A stretch of DNA of 64,000 nucleotides from Pseudoponticoccus marisrubri (GTDB lineage: Bacteria > Pseudomonadota > Alphaproteobacteria > Rhodobacterales > Rhodobacteraceae): positions 186,001 through 250,000 of the forward strand of contig NZ_LPXO01000002.1 in the NCBI RefSeq assembly GCF_001482405.1, read 5' to 3'. The first letter of the stretch is position 1, and each line of letters begins with the position of its first letter. The notes beneath the pieces were generated by a model. It searched no databases. It worked only from the letters and a program-made list of their open reading frames with translations, and had not been told where the DNA came from. Position numbers and translations under genes: made by a program. Positions 57,860 to 64,000 of the stretch are shown here, piece after piece.

Positions 57860-58768
57860 ATGACGCGGGCAGCGGCAGCGATCGAGGCATGCGTCGACGG
57901 GCTCGATCCGGCGCGTCCGGTGCTGATCGCCGGGCCCACCGCCAGTGGCAAATCCGCGCTCGCGCTGGCCATCGCCGAACGGCAGGGCGGCGTGATCGTC
58001 AATGCCGATGCGATTCAGGTCTTCTCGGACTGGCGCGTGCTGACGGCGCGCCCCTCGCCGCAGGACGAGGCGCGCGCGCCGCATGCGCTCTACGGCCATG
58101 TTTCGGGCAAGACCCCCTATTCCGCCGGGCACTGGCTGCGCGATCTGGCGCCTTTCCTGCATGATGGCCCGCGCCCGATCATCGTGGGCGGCACCGGGCT
58201 CTACTTCACGGCGCTGACCGAGGGGCTGGCCAGGATCCCCCCGATCGCGCCCGGGATCCGGGCCGAGGCTGAGGAGAAATTACGCGCAGATGGCCCGGCG
58301 GCGCTGGTCGCCGAGCTCGATGCCGAGAGCGCGGCGCGAATCGACCAGCGCAACCCCGCCCGCGTGCAGCGCGCCTGGGAGGTGCTGCGCCAGACCGGGC
58401 GCGGCATCGCCGAATGGCAGGACGAGACGCCGCCACCGCTACTGCCGCTGCAGAACGCGCAGCCGATCCGGATCGACGCGGGCAAAGAGTGGCTGACCCC
58501 GCGCATCGCGGCGCGGTTCGACCGGATGCTGGAGGACGGCGCGCTGGAAGAGGCGCGTGCCAACCGGCCCGGCTGGGACCCCGCCCAGCCCTCGGCGAAA
58601 GCGATCGGCGCGGCCGAGCTGATGGCCTGCCTCGACGGCGACATGACGTTGGAGGCCGCGGCCGAGCGCGCCACCATTCTGACCCGCCAATTCGCCAAGC
58701 GGCAGCGCACCTGGTTTCGTGCGCGCATGGCGCATTGGCCGGGACTCGACGCGGCCGCGCTGGCATGA
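57860..58768 (+). CDS. miaA: tRNA dimethylallyltransferase
   Basis: Adds the isopentenyl group to A37 of tRNAs that read UNN codons. The 302-residue protein has the P-loop GPTASGKS at residues 25-32, [34 protein letters not shown] and the C-terminal [12 protein letters not shown]. The ATG at 57860 has CAGGAGG nine bases upstream. It is divergent from pyrH and its stop overlaps the start of the next gene. Confidence 0.95.
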   Translation: MTRAAAAIEACVDGLDPARPVLIAGPTASGKSALALAIAERQGGVIVNADAIQVFSDWRVLTARPSPQDEARAPHALYGHVSGKTPYSAGHWLRDLAPFLHDGPRPIIVGGTGLYFTALTEGLARIPPIAPGIRAEAEEKLRADGPAALVAELDAESAARIDQRNPARVQRAWEVLRQTGRGIAEWQDETPPPLLPLQNAQPIRIDAGKEWLTPRIAARFDRMLEDGALEEARANRPGWDPAQPSAKAIGAAELMACLDGDMTLEAAAERATILTRQFAKRQRTWFRARMAHWPGLDAAALA

Positions 58769-59622
58769 GCGGCCGTCCCGGCTTTCTGCGCAACCCGATG
58801 CCGCCTGCGCCGCGGCGCCCATCCGCCCCGATCCGCTGCGGCTCGTTCCAGGTGATGCAGCAAGGCGCCAGCTGGCGCTTTGCCCTCTGCCATGCGCGCG
58901 ACCGCAACCTGCTGATCTGGGTGACGCGCGGCCAGGGCCGGGTGATCGTGAACGGCATCCGCCGCGGCATCAGCATGAACAACGCGCTCTATCTGCCTGC
59001 AGGCACGCTTTTTTCCGTCGATCTGCCCCAGGGCGTTCAGGCGCTGTTGGTGGAAAGCCCCGCCGGGCTGACCGGGCGGTTGCCGCAGGCGCCGCTGCTT
59101 CTGCGGGTGCGCGACAGCCTGGCCCAGGCCGAGCTGACCGGCGAGATCGACGCCATGAGCCGAGAGCTGTCCCGCGACCGGCCGCATCTGCAGGAGGCGC
59201 TCGAGGCGCATGTGCGGCTGATCGCGGTCTGGCTGCACCGGCAGGTCGCCGCGGGCGCCGCCGACCAGCCGCCCGAGAGCGCGGCCGAGCGCCTGGCGCG
59301 ACGCTACGCGATGGCGCTGGCGCGCGGGTTCCGACGCGGCGCGGGCATGGCCGGCTATGCCGAGGCGCTGGACGTGACGCCGACCCACCTGTCGCGCACC
59401 TGCCGTGCAACCTGCGGCAAGACCGCGGCCGAGCTTCTGACCGAATGCCGGCTGCATGCCGCGCGCTCGGCGCTGGAGGCCCCCGCGCCGGGCGTGCAGG
59501 AGATCGCGCGCGACCTGGGCTTTGCCTCGCCGGCCTATTTCTCGCGCTTCATCCAGACCCATACCGGGCGGACACCGACGGCCCTTCGGGCCGCGTGGCA
59601 GGCCCGGCAGGGCCGTGGCTGA
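58765..59622 (+). CDS. AraC-family regulator next to the ABC importer
   Basis: A 285-residue regulator. The first 150 residues are a cupin-like sensing domain ([31 protein letters not shown]). The last 100 are the AraC DNA-binding domain with two helix-turn-helix units ([20 protein letters not shown] and [20 protein letters not shown]). The ATG overlaps the miaA stop (ATGA). A pair of 11-bp direct repeats 22 bp apart lies just downstream, before the ABC importer operon, so that operon is the probable target. Confidence 0.88.
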   Translation: MSGRPGFLRNPMPPAPRRPSAPIRCGSFQVMQQGASWRFALCHARDRNLLIWVTRGQGRVIVNGIRRGISMNNALYLPAGTLFSVDLPQGVQALLVESPAGLTGRLPQAPLLLRVRDSLAQAELTGEIDAMSRELSRDRPHLQEALEAHVRLIAVWLHRQVAAGAADQPPESAAERLARRYAMALARGFRRGAGMAGYAEALDVTPTHLSRTCRATCGKTAAELLTECRLHAARSALEAPAPGVQEIARDLGFASPAYFSRFIQTHTGRTPTALRAAWQARQGRG

Positions 59623-59642
59623 GACGCCGCCGCCCCCGGTCA

Positions 59643-59689
59643 TGTCGCTTTTGGATTGTCTTGATGTCGTTTTTGTGGTCCGAAACGAC
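59643..59689 (+). promoter_or_regulatory. Direct-repeat sites for the AraC-type regulator
   Basis: TGTCGCTTTTG (59643-59653) and TGTCGTTTTTG (59665-59675) are 22 bp apart, about two helical turns, as expected for an AraC-type protein. A 7-bp inverted repeat (GTCGTTT at 59666-59672 and AAACGAC at 59683-59689) overlaps the second site. A promoter-like TTGACG begins 12 bases further on. Confidence 0.55.
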
Positions 59690-59700
59690 GAAACCAACCG

Positions 59701-59729
59701 TTGACGGGACACTGGATCTCATGCGCAAT
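59701..59729 (+). promoter_or_regulatory. Promoter candidate of the ABC importer operon
   Basis: TTGACG at 59701-59706 is a good -35 element; 17 bases later CGCAAT is a poor -10. A weak -10 next to upstream activator sites fits an AraC-activated promoter. It lies about 107 bases before the substrate-binding protein start. Confidence 0.4.
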
Positions 59730-59835
59730 GGGCACAGAGCCTGGGGCGCACGACGCCGGACAGGGCCACTGCGCCCCGACCGGACCGTTCAATGACCCCG
59801 GCGATACCAGAAAACGACACAGGGAGACCCACCAC

Positions 59836-61509
59836 ATGACATCCATGGACACCGTGCGACAGGTCCATCCGGCCGCCAAGATGTATGCCCGCGAGTTCAA
59901 GCAGGGCCAGATGAGCCGCCGCGAGTTCCTCGCACGGACGACGGCGCTGGGGATGACGGCAAGCGCGGCCTACGTGCTGGGCGGCCTGGGCCAGCCGGCG
60001 CAGGCAGCGGGGCATGCACAGCGCGGCGGCACGATCCGCCTGCAATCCGAGGTGCGCGCCCACAAGGACACCCGCACCTATGACTGGACCCAGATGGCCT
60101 ATGTCACCCATGGCACGCTGGAATACCTGATCGAATACAACAATGACGGCTCGTTCCGGCCGATGCTGCTGGAAGGCTGGGAGGTCAATGACGACGCGAC
60201 CGAGTTCACGCTGAAGGTTCGCCAGGGCGTCACCTGGAACAATGGCGACGCCTTCACCGCCGAGGACGTGGCACGCAACATCACCCGCTGGACCGACAGC
60301 ACGGTCGAGGGCAACTCGATGGCCGCGCGCATGGCCTCGCTGGCCGATGACGAGACCGGACAGGCGGCCGATGGCGCGATCACCGTGGTCGACGAGCACA
60401 CCGTGGTGCTGAAGACCAAGCGGCCCGACATCACGCTGATCCCCGGCATGGCCGACTATCCCGCGCCCGTCGTGCACAGCAGCTACGACCCGAACGCGGA
60501 TCTGTCGGAACTGGTCGGCACCGGCCCGATGCAGGTGGTCCAGAACGAGGTCGGCGTTAAGGCCGTGCTCGAGAAATCCGGCCACCCCTGGTGGGGCGAC
60601 GAGGCGCTGGAAGGCGGCGGCTGGTTCATCGACCGGCTCGAGATCATCGATTACGGCCAGGACCCGGCGGCCTGGATCGCGGCGGCCGAATCCGAGGAGG
60701 TCGACGTCTTCTACGAGACCGTGGGCGATTTCATCGACATCATGGATGCGATCGGCTGGCAGAAATCCGACGTGGCCACCGGCTCGACCATCGTGATCCG
60801 GCCCAACCAGCTGGCCGAGGACGAGAACGGCAACAAGATCTACGGCGACAAGCGCGTGCGCCAGGCGCTGGCCATGGCGGTGGACAACGCGGTCTGCCTT
60901 GAGCTCGGCTATGCCGATCGCGGGCTGGTGGCCGACAACTGCCACGTGGGGCCGGTGCACCCGGAATATGACGACAGCGTCACCCGCCTGCCCCATGACC
61001 CGGCCAAGGCGCTGCAGCTGATGGAAGAGGCCGGCATGGCCGATTTCGAGCACGAGCTGCAGTCGATCGACGATGACTGGCGCAAGAACACCACCGATGC
61101 CGTGGCCGCGCAGCTGCGCGATGCCGGCATCAACGTGCGCCGCACCATCCTGCCCGGCTCGACCTTCTGGAACGACTGGACGAAATACGCCTTCTCCTCG
61201 ACCAACTGGAACCACCGCCCGCTGGGCACGCAGGTTCTGGCGCTGGCCTACAAGTCGGGCGTGGCCTGGAACGAGTTCGGCTTTGCCAATGACGAGTTCG
61301 ACACGCTGCTGGCCGAGGCGAACTCGATCGCCGACGTGGACGCGCGCCGCGAGGTGATGGGCAAGCTGCAGGCGATCCTGATCGACGAAGGCGTGACGAT
61401 CCAGCCCTACTGGCGGTCGCTCTACCGTCACTCGGCCCCGAACATCCAGGGCGCCGACGCGCATATCGCCTACCTGCCGCAGGCCTACAAGTGGAGCCTG
61501 AGCGCGTAA
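59836..61509 (+). CDS. ABC importer substrate-binding protein, family 5
   Basis: A 557-residue periplasmic binding protein of the DppA/OppA (SBP family 5) type: LEYLIEYNNDGSFRPMLLEG, WNNGDAFTAEDVARNITRW, LAMAVDNAV and a long C-terminal lobe. The export signal is Tat-like (SRREFLARTTALGMTASAAY at about residues 28-47) and comes after a 25-residue lead. Such proteins bind peptides, opines, nickel or sugars; the ligand is unknown. AGGGAGA lies about nine bases before the ATG. Two permease genes follow on the same strand. Confidence 0.9.
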   Translation: MTSMDTVRQVHPAAKMYAREFKQGQMSRREFLARTTALGMTASAAYVLGGLGQPAQAAGHAQRGGTIRLQSEVRAHKDTRTYDWTQMAYVTHGTLEYLIEYNNDGSFRPMLLEGWEVNDDATEFTLKVRQGVTWNNGDAFTAEDVARNITRWTDSTVEGNSMAARMASLADDETGQAADGAITVVDEHTVVLKTKRPDITLIPGMADYPAPVVHSSYDPNADLSELVGTGPMQVVQNEVGVKAVLEKSGHPWWGDEALEGGGWFIDRLEIIDYGQDPAAWIAAAESEEVDVFYETVGDFIDIMDAIGWQKSDVATGSTIVIRPNQLAEDENGNKIYGDKRVRQALAMAVDNAVCLELGYADRGLVADNCHVGPVHPEYDDSVTRLPHDPAKALQLMEEAGMADFEHELQSIDDDWRKNTTDAVAAQLRDAGINVRRTILPGSTFWNDWTKYAFSSTNWNHRPLGTQVLALAYKSGVAWNEFGFANDEFDTLLAEANSIADVDARREVMGKLQAILIDEGVTIQPYWRSLYRHSAPNIQGADAHIAYLPQAYKWSLSA

Positions 61510-61528
61510 CGCGCCCCACGGGCTGATC

Positions 61529-61560
61529 GGGCCGCCCCGCTTCCCCGGGGCGGCCCTTTT
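61529..61560 (+). terminator. Hairpin between the binding protein and permease genes
   Basis: An 11-bp perfect stem (GGGCCGCCCCG and CGGGGCGGCCC) with a 6-base loop is followed by TTTT. It lies 20 bases after the binding-protein stop. Such partial terminators keep binding protein in excess over permease. Confidence 0.75.
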
Positions 61561-61638
61561 CCGGACGGCGCCATACGGGCGCGCCAGCATCGGTGACGCG
61601 GGCCCGCCGCCGGCACCGAGCCAGCACAGGGGGCTGAC

Positions 61639-62685
61639 ATGGGCATGTTCATATTGCGGCGCGTGGGGGTGATGCTGCTCACCGCGCTCTGCCTGACCTT
61701 CCTGGTCTTCTATCTGACCAACCTCTATCCCAATCTCGAAAAGCTCGCCAAGACGCAGGGCAATTTCCGCATGTCGGACGAAGCCGTGGCCTCCTGGCTG
61801 GAGAAGGGCGGCTATCTTCAGCCCACGCCGGTGAAATATGCCGAGTGGCTGGGCGTCGTGCCCTCCTACCGCTTCGAGGCCGAGGACGGCACCGTCACCG
61901 GGCGCTGCATCCTGCCGGGCATGGAGGCCAGCGAGGCGCCGCGCTATTGCGGCATCCTGCAGGGCTACTGGGGCTGGTCCACCGTGTTCCGCGACCCTGT
62001 CTCCGAGATCATCAGCACGCGCCTGGCGCTGACCGGCAAGCTGATGCTCTGGGTGATGCTGCTGATGGTACCGGGCGCGCTGATCATCGGCGTGCTGGCC
62101 GGCATGCGCGAGGGCAGCCCGCTGGACCGGTCGCTGTCGACCTTCTCGATCACAACCACGGCGACGCCGGAATACGTCTCGGGCGTGCTGTTCATCGCGG
62201 TCTTCGCCTCGTCGGCGGTGGGGCTGAAATGGTTCAAGGGCACCGCGACCAGCGCCATGGAGAACGCCACCTTCGAGAATTTCTTCCTGCCGGTGCTGAC
62301 CATCGCGCTGTACGGCATGGGCTATATCGCGCGGATGACGCGGGCCTCGATGGCCGAGGTGATGACCGCGCAATACATCCGCACCGCGCGGCTCAAGGGC
62401 GTGTCCTTCCCGAACATCGTCCTGAAACACGCGCTGCGCAACGCGCTGATCGCGCCCTTCACCGTGATCATGCTGCAATTTCCATGGCTGCTGAACGGCG
62501 TGGTGATCGTCGAGACCCTGTTCAACTACAAGGGCTTCGGCTGGACCCTCGTGCAGGCGGCCGGCAACAACGACATCGAGCTGCTCCTGGGCGTCTCGGT
62601 CGTCTCGGTGATCGTGGTCCTGGTGACCCAGCTGATCTCGGATATCGGCTATGTCTACCTGAACCCCCGCATCAGCGTGACATGA
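61639..62685 (+). CDS. ABC importer permease, DppB-like
   Basis: A 348-residue inner-membrane protein. After one membrane helix (residues 5-27) there is a periplasmic segment of about 90 residues, longer than usual, with a Cys pair. Five further membrane segments follow. The binding-protein-dependent permease loop is TARLKGVSFPNIVLKHALRN (about residues 250-269), which contacts the ATPase. GGGGG precedes the ATG by six bases. Likely partner of the next permease. Confidence 0.9.
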   Translation: MGMFILRRVGVMLLTALCLTFLVFYLTNLYPNLEKLAKTQGNFRMSDEAVASWLEKGGYLQPTPVKYAEWLGVVPSYRFEAEDGTVTGRCILPGMEASEAPRYCGILQGYWGWSTVFRDPVSEIISTRLALTGKLMLWVMLLMVPGALIIGVLAGMREGSPLDRSLSTFSITTTATPEYVSGVLFIAVFASSAVGLKWFKGTATSAMENATFENFFLPVLTIALYGMGYIARMTRASMAEVMTAQYIRTARLKGVSFPNIVLKHALRNALIAPFTVIMLQFPWLLNGVVIVETLFNYKGFGWTLVQAAGNNDIELLLGVSVVSVIVVLVTQLISDIGYVYLNPRISVT

Positions 62686-62695
62686 GGAGGCTGAC

Positions 62696-64000
62696 ATGGA
62701 AGACCTGACCTGGACCGGCAGTCTCGGGACGTTTCTCGACCCCCTGCTCTTCGTGCTGGTGCCGCTTTTCGCGCTGGCCGTCGTGGCGCGCATCCTGCTG
62801 AGCTTCTTCGAACCCGATACGGGCACGCAGGCCAATCCCGACGGCACGCTGGTCGCCACCGGCGGCATCTGGAGCCTGTCGGCGCGGATCATGACCTGGC
62901 TGGGCGCGGCGCTGGTCGTGCTGGTGCTGCTTTATGTCGTGCTGGGCGTGGTGATGGGCACCGGCGCCGGCATCCTCGGCGGCATCAGCCAGCGGCTCAC
63001 CCCCGTCTGGATCGCGTTGATCGTGACCTTCTGGGTCTCGATCCATTTCAAGCGGCGGCTGGGCCTCTACGGCAAGCTCTTCGACTCGACCATCGGCATG
63101 ATCGGCTTCGGCCTGGTGATGTTCTGGGTCTTCGTCGCCGTCTTCACCGGGCTGTTCGACTGGATCGCCACGCATGACGCGCTGAGCCAGGTGTCGGGGA
63201 TGAAGAACAAGGGCCCCGGCATCCCGCTGCGCGGCGCCGAGCAGGGCGAGTACCCCTATTACCTGCTGGGCGGCGACAACCTGGCGCGCGACGTGTTCAG
63301 CCGGGTCATCAAGGGCTCGACCATCGTGATCGCCATCGCACCGCTGGCCACGCTATTCGCTTTCATGGTGGGGATCACGCTGGGCCTGCCGGCGGGCTAT
63401 TACGGCGGCAAGCTGGACACGCTGCTGTCCTTCCTGGCCAACCTGATCCTCGCCTTCCCGGTGATCCTGCTGTTCTACCTGCTGGTCACCCCCGAGATCG
63501 TGCTGACCGGCCTGCCGCAATACATGGGCGTGGTGCTGTTCGCCTTCCCGCTGATCTTCTTCGGGGTGCTGATCCAGTCGCGCTTCCGCACCCAGCCCGA
63601 GAAGAACTCGCTCTGGCTGGCCATCGTGCTGATCCCGCTCTTCCTCGCCTACATGTCGCTGATCAACGAGGACGGCTCCAAGATCTCGTTCTGGCCGCTG
63701 GACTTCTTCGACATCAATGCCGGGATCCTCGTGGTCTTCGTCTCGGTGGTCTTCGTGAACTCGCCCACCGTGTTCCGCATCGTCCGGGGCCTCGCCATGG
63801 ACATCAAGACGCGCGACTACGTGGCCGCGGCGCAGACACGGGGCGAGCGGCCCTGGTACATCATGCTGTGGGAGATCCTGCCCAATGCGCGCGGGCCGCT
63901 GATCGTCGATTTCTGCCTGCGCATCGGCTATACCACGATCCTTCTGGGCACGCTGGGCTTCTTCGGGCTGGGCCTGCCGCCGGAAAGCCCGGACTGGGGC
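62696..64000 (+). CDS. ABC importer permease, DppC-like (3' end outside window)
   Basis: The frame is open for 435 codons to the window edge. It starts with MEDLTWTGSLGTFLDPLLFV after GAGGAGG (62684-62690). The part seen is longer than a normal DppC: two membrane helices (about residues 15-37 and 62-85), two more (about residues 98-115 and 130-155), and only then the core with GSTIVIAIAPLATLFAFMVG. The ATPase-contact loop DYVAAAQTRGERPWYIMLWE and the typical GFFGLGLPPESPDWG are at the right end. The last codons and the ATPase genes are missing. Confidence 0.88.
   Translation, partial: MEDLTWTGSLGTFLDPLLFVLVPLFALAVVARILLSFFEPDTGTQANPDGTLVATGGIWSLSARIMTWLGAALVVLVLLYVVLGVVMGTGAGILGGISQRLTPVWIALIVTFWVSIHFKRRLGLYGKLFDSTIGMIGFGLVMFWVFVAVFTGLFDWIATHDALSQVSGMKNKGPGIPLRGAEQGEYPYYLLGGDNLARDVFSRVIKGSTIVIAIAPLATLFAFMVGITLGLPAGYYGGKLDTLLSFLANLILAFPVILLFYLLVTPEIVLTGLPQYMGVVLFAFPLIFFGVLIQSRFRTQPEKNSLWLAIVLIPLFLAYMSLINEDGSKISFWPLDFFDINAGILVVFVSVVFVNSPTVFRIVRGLAMDIKTRDYVAAAQTRGERPWYIMLWEILPNARGPLIVDFCLRIGYTTILLGTLGFFGLGLPPESPDWG

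Overview
The window comes from a high-GC alphaproteobacterium, most likely of the Rhodobacterales (Roseobacter/Paracoccaceae group). The basis is gene order and protein flavour: dgt, argS, a SPOR-domain gene, nagZ, scpA and scpB in one strand-consistent block; pyrH-frr-uppS-cdsA-dxr-rseP-bamA-ompH-fabZ-lpxA-lpxI-lpxB in another; LpxI instead of LpxH; a fused indolepyruvate:ferredoxin oxidoreductase; a double-length dCTP deaminase; and GAAC-N7-GAAC (GTTC-N7-GTTC) SOS-type boxes. I see no tRNA, rRNA, CRISPR array, insertion sequence or prophage. Almost all of it looks like stable core chromosome.

Layout. 1-2,000: end of a beta-glucosidase and a glucokinase (sugar use). 2,100-8,000: a DMT transporter, enolase, the cytochrome c haem chaperone CcmE, argC with a possible arginine-codon leader peptide, murI and an acyltransferase. 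8,350-13,040: indolepyruvate:ferredoxin oxidoreductase, a divergent LysR regulator with a palindromic operator candidate, and a candidate small RNA. 13,100-24,800: mixed housekeeping (purL, prfC, dcd) and less-known genes (GFA-like zinc protein, methyltransferase, M48 protease, AlkC-like repair protein, atypical SDR, Hint-domain protein, SnoaL-like protein). 24,800-34,630: the scpB-scpA-nagZ-SPOR-argS-antiporter-SDR-dgt block, divergent from erpA. 34,760-37,590: a three-gene cluster of unknown function. 37,800-42,000: xthA, a BolA-type gene, a monothiol glutaredoxin, zapA and a coiled-coil gene. 42,100-57,730: tkt and the outer-membrane/lipid A/isoprenoid block. 57,860-64,000: miaA, an AraC regulator and the start of a family-5 ABC importer.

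Three things stand out. First, the cluster at 34,761-37,356: a 199-residue protein made almost wholly of nine 20-residue repeats, an unrecognised 353-residue protein, and a DMT-type exporter, with the last two overlapping by four bases. Its upstream region carries three TTAA sites at exact 10-bp spacing, three DnaA-box-like 9-mers and a 13-bp-stem hairpin. Precursor, partner enzyme and exporter is one reading; it is inference. Second, tandem arrays of perfect 20-24 bp palindromes lie directly after the stop codons of argC, the indolepyruvate oxidoreductase gene and tkt (twice). The sequences differ between sites, but the order and the palindromy are kept, with paired changes in both arms. An AT-rich version follows an SDR gene and a decayed one follows frr. 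Third, several short elements are easy to miss: a 43-residue membrane protein between rseP and bamA, a leader peptide before argC, a small-RNA candidate with an anti-Shine-Dalgarno motif, and a glutaredoxin read in frame with an upstream membrane-anchored domain.

Starts were chosen by ribosome binding sites and family alignment from memory; no database search was possible.
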